In this document: positions 17,546-24,770 of the stretch, piece by piece
Layout: each line of letters opens with the position of its first letter
Numbering within the stretch: position 1 is the first letter of the stretch
Assembly: GCA_016789745.1 (NCBI GenBank)
Contig: JAEUQF010000143.1
Location: 1 to 35,364, forward strand
Source of the DNA: Bryobacterales bacterium
GTDB lineage: Bacteria; Acidobacteriota; Terriglobia; Bryobacterales; Bryobacteraceae
Reading direction: 5' to 3'
DNA: 35,364 bases
The notes under the pieces: model-generated
The model's database searches: none
What the model was told of the DNA's origin: nothing
What the model saw: the letters and a program-made list of their open reading frames with translations, nothing else
Made by a program: the position numbers and the translations under genes

Positions 17546-18964
17546 ATGGAGAGCCGCGCAACTACCAGGGTCCTAATTGTCGATGACGAAGAGACGCAAC
17601 GCACCGCACTCGCCGCGATGGCGGCTAGTTGGGGCTTTCTAACCGACACCGCGCAGGACGGGCAGGAAGCGGTGGAGAAGCTGTCCGCTTTCTCGCCGAA
17701 CGTGCTGTTGACTGACCTGATGATGCCGCGCATGGATGGCAAGGCGTTGATGAAGCACCTGACCGCCAATGGCATCACGATACCTACGCTGGTTCTGACG
17801 GCCTTCGGAAATCTGGAAACGGCGCTTGAAACCATTCACGAACTGGGCGCCTACTGGTTTTTAGAAAAGCCGATCCAGCCGCGCGAACTGCGTTTGCTGC
17901 TGGAGCGCGTGGCCGCGCAGAGCAAGCTGGTGGAGCGTGCCGAGCGCGCTGAGCGGGCACTGAGCTACCAGGGCGTGCTGGGCGAACTCACCGGCGCCTC
18001 CAAGCCTATGCAGCAGGTCTTCGCGCTGCTGCGCCAGGTGGCCCCGACGAAGGTGGCCGTGCTGGTAACGGGCGAAAGCGGTACCGGCAAGGAACTGACC
18101 GCGCGGGCGATACACACCCTGAGCCCGCGCGCCGGTGGGCCCTTCGTGGCCATTAACTGCGCGGCGCTGCCGGAGACGCTGATCGAAAGCGAGTTGTTCG
18201 GCCATGAGAAGGGCGCCTTCACGGGCGCGCTGGAACGGCGGGCCGGCTGCTTTGAGATGGCGCATGGCGGCACGCTGCTGCTGGACGAGATCGGCGACAT
18301 GCCGCTGGCGACGCAGGCCAAGCTGCTGCGGGTGCTGGAGGATTCGCGCGTGCGGCGGTTGGGCGGGCGCGGCGAGGTGCAGGTGGATGTGCGCGTGGTG
18401 GCGGCAACCAACAAGCCGCTGGAGGATTCCATTCGCAAGGGCACCTTCCGCGAAGATCTGTTTTACCGGCTGAACGTACTGCCGGTGCCGTTGCCGGCGC
18501 TGCGCGAACGCAGGGATGATATTCCGCTGCTGTGCTCGGCGCTGATCAATGACATGAACCGCAAGCATGACTGCAAGGCGACGGACATCTCGGCGGCGGC
18601 GCTGTCGCTGCTGTCGCAGCACAACTGGCCGGGCAATGTGCGCGAACTGCGGAACGTGATTGAGCGGGCGGTGATTCTGGCCGGCGAGGGCACCATCCAG
18701 GTGACGCATCTGCCGCCGAGCTTCCAGACGCCGGAAGCGAAGGCAGCGGCGGTGGCGCAGGAGAATGCGGGATTGCCGGCGGTACACCTGCCGGTGGGCA
18801 CCACCATCGATCAGGCCGAACGGTCGCTGATTGAAGCCACCCTGCTGCACACCAGGAACAACAAGACGCGCGCGGCGGAGATCCTGGGCATCAGCCTGAA
18901 GACGCTGTTCAACAAACTCAAAAGCTATGGCGCATCGGACGCCGAAGACCAGCATCCGGGGTAA
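17546..18964 (+). CDS. NtrC-family sigma-54-dependent response regulator
   Basis: This is a transcription activator with three domains. The receiver (about 7-120) has the acidic pair DDEE, the phospho-acceptor Asp57 in LLTDLMMPRMDG and the conserved Lys in EKPI. The AAA+ sigma-54 activation domain follows, with Walker A GESGTGKE at about 176-183, the sigma-54-contacting GAFTGA loop at about 223-228 and Walker B GGTLLLDEIGD. A Fis-type helix-turn-helix closes the protein (RAAEILGISLKTLFNKLKSYG). I start at ATG 17546, which follows GTGGAG at good spacing; ATG 17525 in the same frame would add seven residues. All key residues are present, so it should be active. The partner kinase follows 34 bases downstream. 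Its targets should carry sigma-54 promoters, and none was found in this window. Confidence 0.93.
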   Translation: MESRATTRVLIVDDEETQRTALAAMAASWGFLTDTAQDGQEAVEKLSAFSPNVLLTDLMMPRMDGKALMKHLTANGITIPTLVLTAFGNLETALETIHELGAYWFLEKPIQPRELRLLLERVAAQSKLVERAERAERALSYQGVLGELTGASKPMQQVFALLRQVAPTKVAVLVTGESGTGKELTARAIHTLSPRAGGPFVAINCAALPETLIESELFGHEKGAFTGALERRAGCFEMAHGGTLLLDEIGDMPLATQAKLLRVLEDSRVRRLGGRGEVQVDVRVVAATNKPLEDSIRKGTFREDLFYRLNVLPVPLPALRERRDDIPLLCSALINDMNRKHDCKATDISAAALSLLSQHNWPGNVRELRNVIERAVILAGEGTIQVTHLPPSFQTPEAKAAAVAQENAGLPAVHLPVGTTIDQAERSLIEATLLHTRNNKTRAAEILGISLKTLFNKLKSYGASDAEDQHPG

Positions 18965-18998
18965 TGGCATGCGGCGTGCAGCCGCCTGAGGAAGTTTG

Positions 18999-20858
18999 AT
19001 GTCGCTGAAGACAAGGTTGCTGGTTCTCGTCGTACTGCTGGTGACGGTGATCGTCACGGTGCTCTCGGCATTGCAGTTGAATGACCTGGTGCAGAACTGG
19101 TCCAACGGCGTGAAGGAGCGCGCCGATATGGTGGCGGGCCAGGTGAAGAGCCTGGTGCGCAGCCGTATCACCGAAAAGGCGGCCGTGGTGGTGCCGCCGC
19201 CGCGCACGCTGGATGAGACCAAGCTGCTGTGGATGAAGATCATTAGCGAAGACGAGCAACTGGAGCAGTTGATCGGCGACACGATGTCGCATGCGCAGAT
19301 GATTGTGGAGATCGTGGTGGCCGGCGAGAGCGGCGAGATCCTGGCCTCCTCGAATCCGGCGCGCAAGGGCAAGGGACTGCGGCGCCTGCCTCCCTTCGAC
19401 GAATGGATGAGCAAGGAAGTTACCGACCGGCTGCTGGAGTTGACGCGCGGCCACCAGGACTACGAAGTCGTCCTCAACATGGGCGTACCGCAACAGACGG
19501 TCCCCATCTTCACCATCCAGATCGTCGTGTCCAGCGTGTTTCTCCGCGAGGCGCTGCTGCCGCAGGTGCGGACCATGTTTATTCTGTCGGTGGCATCGCT
19601 GCTCATGTCCATCCTGCTGGGCCTGTTCTCGGCGAACCTGGCCATCGGGCCGATTACGAAAATCAGCAAGCAGATCGACCAGATTGCCAGCGGTGACATA
19701 GGCCCGCAGGAGGCGCAGGAGCGCGATGCGTTGGGCAAATCGCGCGAGTTGGCGATTGTGCAGTCGAAGCTGAACCTGCTGGGGCAGCAGATCCGCGGGG
19801 CGCAGGTGGACGTCACGCAGATGCGGTCGAACATCGAAAACCTGCTCGAGCGCATGGAGGACGCGGTGCTGCTGTTTGACCCCAATGACCAGTTGGTGAT
19901 GGTGGGTCCGGCCGCCGAGCGGCTGCTGGAAAAGGACCGCGCCGACATCCTGGGCCGGAAGCTCGAGGATGTCTTTCCGCCCACCCAGCCGCTGGGTGGA
20001 GCGATCGTGCAGTCGGTACGCTTGGGTAAGCCCTCCCGGGATTACCTGGTAAATGTGGAGCGGGAAGGGAAGGGGCCGCTGCGCGTTTTCCTCAACGTGG
20101 AGCCGCTGGCGCAGCATTCCGGCACCCTGATCACGCTGCGCGATGCCGAATCGCGCAGGCAGTTGGCCACGCAGCTCGATATCTCGCAGCGGCTGGCCGC
20201 CATCAGCCGGCTCACCGGCGGCGTCGCTCATGAGATTAAGAATCCGCTCAATTCCATCGCCCTCCGCCTGGAGCTGCTGCGGACCAAAGTGTCCGACGAA
20301 CTGCCGGACGCCGACAAGGAGATCAACATCATCTCGCAGGAGATCCGGCGGCTGGACCGCGTGGTGAAGACGTTCCTGGACTTCACGCGGCCGGTGGACC
20401 TGGCCGTAGAGGATGTGGATATCGCGGCGGTGGCCCGGGAGGTTGTCTCTTTAGTCCGCCCGCAGGCCGCCCTGCAGAAGGTGAATCTGCAATTTTCCGC
20501 CGAACCCGCCGAGATTACCATCCGCGGAGACCGCGACCTTTTGAAACAGGCGTTGTTGAATGTGGTGATGAACGGAATTGAAGCCATGCGGCAGGGAGGC
20601 AATTTGGTCGTCCGCGTGCAGCACGCATCGCCCTATTGCAATGTGCTCGTGCAGGACCAGGGCCCTGGGATTGCCGAAGAGAACCGGGCTAAAGTATTCC
20701 AGCTTTATTTCACAACGAAAGAGAAGGGGTCAGGAATTGGTCTGGCGATGACATTTCGAGCCGTACAGCTCCACAATGGTACAATTGACTTCGCGAGTGA
20801 AGCGGGGCAAGGCACGGTATTTCGCTTGCGATTTCCCCTGCCGGCCACGAATAGCTGA
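18999..20858 (+). CDS. NtrB-like membrane sensor histidine kinase
   Basis: This 619-residue kinase starts at ATG 18999, preceded by an excellent ribosome-binding sequence (GAGGAAG at 18988-18994). A TTG directly before the ATG is an annotation trap. The domains in order are: membrane helix about 5-25, a periplasmic sensor of about 165 residues, a second helix about 190-215, a HAMP segment (IGPITKISKQIDQIASGDIG), a PAS-like domain about 285-390, and the HisKA box with His411 in GGVAHEIKNPLNSI. The HATPase domain ends the protein, with N box NVVMNGIEAM, G1 QDQGPGI and G2 GSGIGLAM. The sensor sequence does not reveal its ligand. It should phosphorylate the regulator encoded just upstream. The regulator-before-kinase order and the following lipoprotein form one likely operon. 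Confidence 0.92.
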   Translation: MSLKTRLLVLVVLLVTVIVTVLSALQLNDLVQNWSNGVKERADMVAGQVKSLVRSRITEKAAVVVPPPRTLDETKLLWMKIISEDEQLEQLIGDTMSHAQMIVEIVVAGESGEILASSNPARKGKGLRRLPPFDEWMSKEVTDRLLELTRGHQDYEVVLNMGVPQQTVPIFTIQIVVSSVFLREALLPQVRTMFILSVASLLMSILLGLFSANLAIGPITKISKQIDQIASGDIGPQEAQERDALGKSRELAIVQSKLNLLGQQIRGAQVDVTQMRSNIENLLERMEDAVLLFDPNDQLVMVGPAAERLLEKDRADILGRKLEDVFPPTQPLGGAIVQSVRLGKPSRDYLVNVEREGKGPLRVFLNVEPLAQHSGTLITLRDAESRRQLATQLDISQRLAAISRLTGGVAHEIKNPLNSIALRLELLRTKVSDELPDADKEINIISQEIRRLDRVVKTFLDFTRPVDLAVEDVDIAAVAREVVSLVRPQAALQKVNLQFSAEPAEITIRGDRDLLKQALLNVVMNGIEAMRQGGNLVVRVQHASPYCNVLVQDQGPGIAEENRAKVFQLYFTTKEKGSGIGLAMTFRAVQLHNGTIDFASEAGQGTVFRLRFPLPATNS

Positions 20859-20882
20859 ACAGGTGGATAAAGGATTCTTTGG

Positions 20883-21554
20883 ATGCGATTCTCAGGCCCA
20901 TTGGCGTGGTGTCTGGTGGCGCTGCTGGCATCTTCCGGTTGCGCCCGCAAACGCATACCCCCGCCTGCTCCAACGGTAGTTATCCCGACTCCGAAGCCTT
21001 CCCAGCCCAAGCCCGGTACGCTTCCGCCCGGTCCGACCCTCAATACGTCCAGAATACCGGAATCCACCAAACCTCCCGAGGCGGAGATCAACCTTCCACC
21101 GCCGCCGCCCAAGCCCGTTCCCCCGAAGAAATCGCGCCGCAATGCCCGTAGAGGGCCGGCCGCTCCGAAGCCGGAGGCTCCAAAGGTGGCCGACACGAAG
21201 CCGGGAACGCCTGCCGAGCCAAAGCCGGAGACCGAAATGCCCAAGCCGGAGACGGAAGCCCCCAAGACCGAGGCGCCGGCAGTGAGTCCACAGTTGGAAG
21301 TGATTCTCACGCCCGAACAAAACCGGGATTACAGCAAGCGCATCGACTCCGCCCTGGACCGTGCGCGCAACGCCGTACAGTTAATCCAGGCAAAGTCTCT
21401 GAATTCCGCACAAAAAGATACAGTGTCTCGGATCCAGAGTTTTATTGCACAGGCCGAACAGGCCCGGGTGCAGGATCTGGTCAGTTCGCTGAGTCTGGCC
21501 GAACGGGCTGATATTCTTTCGAAGGATCTATTGGAGCGGATCGGCGGGCGCTAA
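20883..21554 (+). CDS. Pro/Lys-rich lipoprotein, family not recognised
   Basis: This 223-residue protein starts at ATG 20883, with AAAGGA nearby upstream. The leader carries a lipobox LASSGC with Cys20 as the predicted lipid-modified residue. Residues about 25-140 form an extended low-complexity segment built from P, K, E and T (for example PKPETEMPKPETEAPKTEAP), probably a flexible or wall-spanning spacer. Residues about 145-223 are helical, possibly coiled-coil (DYSKRIDSALDRARNAVQLI, RIQSFIAQAEQARVQDLV). It follows the sensor kinase by 24 bases and is likely co-transcribed. An envelope-sensing accessory for the kinase is conceivable, but nothing in the sequence shows it. The high Pro/Lys content makes database similarity in the middle unreliable. 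Confidence 0.75.
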   Translation: MRFSGPLAWCLVALLASSGCARKRIPPPAPTVVIPTPKPSQPKPGTLPPGPTLNTSRIPESTKPPEAEINLPPPPPKPVPPKKSRRNARRGPAAPKPEAPKVADTKPGTPAEPKPETEMPKPETEAPKTEAPAVSPQLEVILTPEQNRDYSKRIDSALDRARNAVQLIQAKSLNSAQKDTVSRIQSFIAQAEQARVQDLVSSLSLAERADILSKDLLERIGGR

Positions 21555-21567
21555 ATCGAGACTTGGG

Positions 21568-21671
21568 TAAAACAAAAGCCCAGGAGGACCAGACGGCGCG
21601 GGGAACAGGCTTGGCATGTAGGGACAATGCCAAGCCACTGACCTCACGTGATCTGTCCGGCTCCTGGGCTT
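21568..21671 (-). ncRNA. Candidate structured RNA / long terminator downstream of the OmpA-like gene
   Basis: On the minus strand an 11-bp closing stem (AAGCCCAGGAG with CTCCTGGGCTT) is continued by GAC-AGA pairing with TCT-GTC. It encloses an asymmetric internal loop of about 15 + 14 bases and then a perfect 10-bp apical hairpin (GGCTTGGCAT / ATGCCAAGCC, 9-base loop). The 3' side runs into TTTTGTTTT, so the closing stem doubles as an intrinsic terminator. The shape (closing stem, central bubble, apical stem) resembles 6S RNA, but at about 105 bases it is shorter than known 6S RNAs and I cannot match a family. It may be a stable 3' UTR fragment of the OmpA-like mRNA or an independent small RNA. 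The plus strand lacks a U-tract. Confidence 0.6.
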
Positions 21672-21704
21672 CTCTCGGGAAAATCCGACAGAGCTTAACC
21701 GCTT

Positions 21705-21742
21705 GCCGCGTTCGGCTACGCCGCGTTCGGCTATGCCGCGTT
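21705..21742. repeat. 15-base tandem repeat at the 3' end of the OmpA-like gene
   Basis: GCCGCGTTCGGCTAC at 21705-21719 is repeated at 21720-21734 with one change (C to T at the last base). A partial third copy, GCCGCGTT, occupies 21735-21742. The partial copy includes part of the stop codon of the OmpA-like gene, so the array lies at the junction of coding sequence and 3' UTR. Each unit can fold as a small GC hairpin. Confidence 0.8.
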
Positions 21743-22532
21743 ACTGCTGGACACCCGAAGATGCGGCCGGGGGATTGGCGTTCATCGCCGTGCTACCGGC
21801 CTCCGGCGCGAACACCCGGACTTCCACCCGGCGATTCTGGCTGCGGCCTTGGCGCGTCTTGTTGTCAGCCACCGGCGATTCGGCGCCAACGCCCAAAACA
21901 TGCACAAAGCGGAGCGGAATCTTGTGTTCCACGGTCAAGTACCGGACAACGGCGTCAGCACGGCGCTGGCTGAGCAGCACGTTGTTGTACTTGTTGCCGG
22001 TGGCGTCAGCGAAGCCCTGAATTTCGATAACGTAGCGTTGCTGATTGGCCACCTGGCTTGCCAGATCATCCAGCATCTTCTTGCCGTCGTCGCCAAGGGT
22101 AGCGCTGCCCGAGCGGAACAGGACGGCGCCCTCCTTGTTCATCTTATAAGTGGTAATGTTGTCGACGTACTTCCCTACGGCTTTCGCCTGGTTCTGCGCG
22201 TCGTTGGCCGCCGACATCGCCTGGGATGCGCTCTGCTGCGCGGCCGTGGCCGTCTGCTGGGCTTGGCCGGCCTTCTGGTCAACCTGGCCAACTCGTTCAT
22301 TCGTCTGCTTTAAGTTGTTATCCAGATCGCCAACACGCTCGCGCGTTTTGGAGCTTTCATTCTCCAGAGCCTCGATCTGCGTGCCCTGTTCGCCGGCCTT
22401 ACGCTCGGCGGCACCGACCCGCTGGTCGATGGGCGCCACCGTGCGGTTGACATATTTCTTGGTCGCGCAGCCTGTAAAACTTACCAGAGCCAGCGAAGCG
22501 AATGTCGTAATTACAAACCTGTGTTGATACAT
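21741..22532 (-). CDS. OmpA/Pal-family peptidoglycan-binding lipoprotein with coiled-coil
   Basis: This 263-residue protein is started at ATG 22532, which follows TTTGGGGGTGCAGGT on the minus strand and begins a proper lipoprotein leader (LALVSFTGC, Cys22). A longer frame back to 22646 has no signal sequence and is rejected. Residues about 30-125 are heptad-like and rich in Q, A and N (VGQVDQKAGQAQQTATAAQQ), expected to form a long coiled-coil. Residues about 140-250 are an OmpA C-terminal domain (VLFRSGSATLGDDGKKMLDD, EIQGFADATGNKYNNVLLSQ, RRADAVVRYL, RSQNRRVEVRVF) that binds diaminopimelate in peptidoglycan. It should anchor the outer membrane to the wall. It is divergent from the NfrB-like gene and is followed by the structured element at 21568-21671. 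Confidence 0.88.
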   Translation of the reverse strand: MYQHRFVITTFASLALVSFTGCATKKYVNRTVAPIDQRVGAAERKAGEQGTQIEALENESSKTRERVGDLDNNLKQTNERVGQVDQKAGQAQQTATAAQQSASQAMSAANDAQNQAKAVGKYVDNITTYKMNKEGAVLFRSGSATLGDDGKKMLDDLASQVANQQRYVIEIQGFADATGNKYNNVLLSQRRADAVVRYLTVEHKIPLRFVHVLGVGAESPVADNKTRQGRSQNRRVEVRVFAPEAGSTAMNANPPAASSGVQQ

Positions 22533-22900
22533 ACCTGCACCCCCAAACAACTTCAAAGGATCCGTGCTTTGACCCAGGCCGCCGGAAGACACGTCTCCCC
22601 TGTTCTTTTGTATGGGGAGATCGCTTTCGTTCACCGGCAGCGGCAACGCTCGGAGGGAGACGTTTCAGGGAGCCACTGCCGGTGAACCGAGCCCGCGGGA
22701 GAGACCACGGGAGGCTGCGACGGACATTGTACTGGGCAACGCCTGCTCGGAGAGGAAAGTCCGCTCATGCTCGTTCAGCGGAGGATACCGATTCAGCGCC
22801 GGTCACCCAGTCGGGACCGCATCTGTACTTTCTATGAGCATGTGCCGTGCCAAAGTGATTTTGCCCTGAGAATTCCCTTTCTCTGGCCGCACCACCTCTC
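22533..22900. other. 368-base divergent intergenic region, no gene seen
   Basis: This holds the upstream regions of the OmpA-like gene (-) and the NfrB-like gene (+). No credible ORF is present. Most of it (22594-22842) is occupied by inverted repeats, described separately. The last 58 bases before the plus-strand start are pyrimidine-rich with no Shine-Dalgarno. No strong -35/-10 pair could be assigned on either strand. Confidence 0.6.
22594..22842 (+). ncRNA. Candidate structured leader RNA (strand inferred)
   Basis: Several helices can be drawn. There is a 7-bp hairpin (22594-22600 with 22614-22620) and a perfect 12-bp stem GTTCACCGGCAG (22629-22640) with CTGCCGGTGAAC (22676-22687). There is also a three-way junction closed by CCGAGC (22687-22692) with GCTCGG (22745-22750), holding a CCCG/CGGG arm and an AGGC/GCCT arm. 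Then GAAAGT (22755-22760) can pair with ACTTTC (22827-22832), while CATGCTC (22766-22772) can pair with GAGCATG (22836-22842). These last two helices cross, so they would form a pseudoknot or be alternative states. The element ends 58 bases before the NfrB-like start, which suggests a plus-strand leader. The same repeats exist on the minus strand upstream of the OmpA-like gene. I could not assign it to a known riboswitch class. Confidence 0.45.
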
Positions 22901-24721
22901 TTGGAGGACTTTCTAACCGCCGCCATCGCCGTCCTGGATCTCTGGGTACGCACGCTCTCGATTCCCCTGGCTCTCTATATCTTATTGAGCGGATTGGACG
23001 AAGTCTTCATCGACTGCGTTTGTCTGCTCACCTGGATCTCCAACCGGCTCATTCGCGGCGCCAAAGATCAGGCCGCCGAGCATACGGCCGTCTTTGCCTC
23101 GCCGCCTAAAAAAATTTCCATATTGGTTCCACTGTGGAAAGAATCTACAGTGATTCGCCAGATGGTGGACAACAACGTTGGCGGGATTACCTACGCCAAC
23201 TACGATTTTTTCCTGGGCTGCTACCCGAATGACACCGAGACCTTAGAAGCCGTACAGGAATTGGAGCAGCGGCATAAGAACGTACATGTGGCGGTCTGCG
23301 GCAACCCTGGCCCCACTTCTAAGGCCGATTGCCTCAACTGGATCTACCAGAGAATGCTGAGCTACGAACGCGAGCACGGCGTTCGCTATGAGATCATCAT
23401 GACCCATGACGCCGAGGACGTCATCCACCCCCACGCTCTGCACTGGGTCAACTATCACTGCGACATCTATGACATGGTCCAGGTGCCCGTGCTGCCCCTG
23501 CGCACACCCATGCGCGAGTGGACGCACGGCATCTACTGCGACGAGTTCGCCGAGTTCCAGACCAAAGACATGCCCGGACGGCAGATCCTGGGTGGCTTCA
23601 TCCCCTCCAACGGCGTCGGCACCGGCTTCACGCGCTACTCGCTCGATCAACTGGCGGCCCGCGACGGACGCATCTTTGAGCCGGAATGCCTCACCGAAGA
23701 CTACGAGAACGGGCTGCGGCTGCACTTTCTAGGCTGCCCGCAGTTGTTCATGCCGGTGCAGATGGAAGCCGGTGAACCGCTGGCCACTCGCGAATACTTT
23801 CCGCACACAGCGCACGCCGCCATCCGCCAGCGCACGCGCTGGGTGACGGGCATTGCCCTGCAGAGTTGGGAGCGCCACGGTTGGCGCGGAGGCATCGGCA
23901 CGAAGTACTGGCTGTGGCGGGATCGCAAAGGGCTCATCGGCAACCCGGTGAGCCTTTTCACCATGCTGCTCTCGCTGTACGGCCTGTTCACACTTGGCTG
24001 GAGTAACTGGACCGGACGGCCGTGGGGGATGGCCGAACTGATGAGCACTTGGCCGAAACTGGCCCTATTCGGCTCGACAACCACCCTGCAACTCATCCAT
24101 CTGGGCGTGCGCGCCTGGTGCACCTCCCGTATCTACGGCTGGAAGTATGCCAGCGGCGTGCCCCTGCGAGCGCTGTATGCCAACTACATCAACTGCCGTG
24201 CCACCTTCGGCGCCATGTGGCGCTACAGCTATGCCAAGGTATCGAAGACGCGCCTGACGTGGCTCAAGACCGACCACAGCTATCCGGTGCTGGCGTCAGC
24301 CGCGCGCGTGCGAAAGCTGGGCGAAATCCTGGTCTCCTCCGGCCGGCTCACGGCGGATAACCTGGAATGGGCACTCGGGCATCAGCCGAAGGGCATGCGC
24401 CTGGGTGAGTTCCTCGTCCGCTGCCATCTGCTCACGGAGGACCATTTATATGAGGCGCTCAGCCTGCAAGCTAGCATCCCACTCAGCCGTTTCGATCCGC
24501 AGCGCATCGGCCGCAACGTGGCGCGGGCGCTCCCGGCCCACGTCATCGAACGGCACCAATTGATACCAGTGAAGATCGCCGGCGGCTTTCTGTTCGTGGC
24601 ATCGCCGGAACTGCCGGATGCGGCCAAGGAGCGCGAACTGGCCCGCTATACGCGCCTGACCGTGCGCATGCACCTGCTCACCGCCACCAATTTCGACTCC
24701 CTTCGCCGAGCCTTACTATAA
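22901..24721 (+). CDS. NfrB-like GT2 glycosyltransferase with C-terminal MshEN domain
   Basis: This is a 606-residue inner-membrane processive-type glycosyltransferase. An N-terminal hydrophobic segment (about 10-45) precedes the GT-A domain, with ISILVPLWKE, the DxD-type MTHDAED, ECLTEDYENG and the RQRTRW (QxxRW-type) motif. More membrane helices lie around 345-420. Residues about 470-600 form an MshEN/GspE-N domain (LGEILVSSGRLT, LGEFLVRCHLLTEDHLYEAL), a fold that binds c-di-GMP in MshE and in E. coli NfrB. By that analogy the enzyme would make an exported polysaccharide under c-di-GMP control. No NfrA outer-membrane partner is adjacent. The start is uncertain: no ATG or GTG precedes residue 88 in frame, TTG 22901 is the best choice, and the only Shine-Dalgarno-like GGAGG lies just after it. 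Confidence 0.85.
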   Translation: MEDFLTAAIAVLDLWVRTLSIPLALYILLSGLDEVFIDCVCLLTWISNRLIRGAKDQAAEHTAVFASPPKKISILVPLWKESTVIRQMVDNNVGGITYANYDFFLGCYPNDTETLEAVQELEQRHKNVHVAVCGNPGPTSKADCLNWIYQRMLSYEREHGVRYEIIMTHDAEDVIHPHALHWVNYHCDIYDMVQVPVLPLRTPMREWTHGIYCDEFAEFQTKDMPGRQILGGFIPSNGVGTGFTRYSLDQLAARDGRIFEPECLTEDYENGLRLHFLGCPQLFMPVQMEAGEPLATREYFPHTAHAAIRQRTRWVTGIALQSWERHGWRGGIGTKYWLWRDRKGLIGNPVSLFTMLLSLYGLFTLGWSNWTGRPWGMAELMSTWPKLALFGSTTTLQLIHLGVRAWCTSRIYGWKYASGVPLRALYANYINCRATFGAMWRYSYAKVSKTRLTWLKTDHSYPVLASAARVRKLGEILVSSGRLTADNLEWALGHQPKGMRLGEFLVRCHLLTEDHLYEALSLQASIPLSRFDPQRIGRNVARALPAHVIERHQLIPVKIAGGFLFVASPELPDAAKERELARYTRLTVRMHLLTATNFDSLRRALL

Positions 24722-24770
24722 ACCGCTACTCCCGTTTCGATAGAATGCGAAGTTAGACCTTCAACCTCAT

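Noticed and set aside
17861..20231. Large minus-strand open frames opposite the NtrC/NtrB genes (17861-19414 and 18918-20231)
   Set aside because: Low-complexity Arg/His/Gln-rich translations with no domain. The plus strand carries complete, motif-rich regulator and kinase genes.
21576..21640. Fragments reminiscent of a cobalamin riboswitch (AGCCCAGGAGGACC, AAGCCACTG)
   Set aside because: The fragments are in the wrong order for a B12 element, lack the rest of the consensus, and do not precede a B12-related gene. The U-tract shows the functional strand is minus.
22533..22646. N-terminal extension of the OmpA-like protein to 22646
   Set aside because: The extension has no signal sequence and would hide the lipobox. 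ATG 22532 gives a proper lipoprotein leader.
22752..22762. GAGGAAAGTCC, identical to the conserved P4 strand of bacterial RNase P RNA
   Set aside because: The rest of rnpB is missing: no matching 3' strand of the ACAGAA type follows within the available 140 bases before the glycosyltransferase, and the total length is too short. Treated as part of an unassigned structured element.
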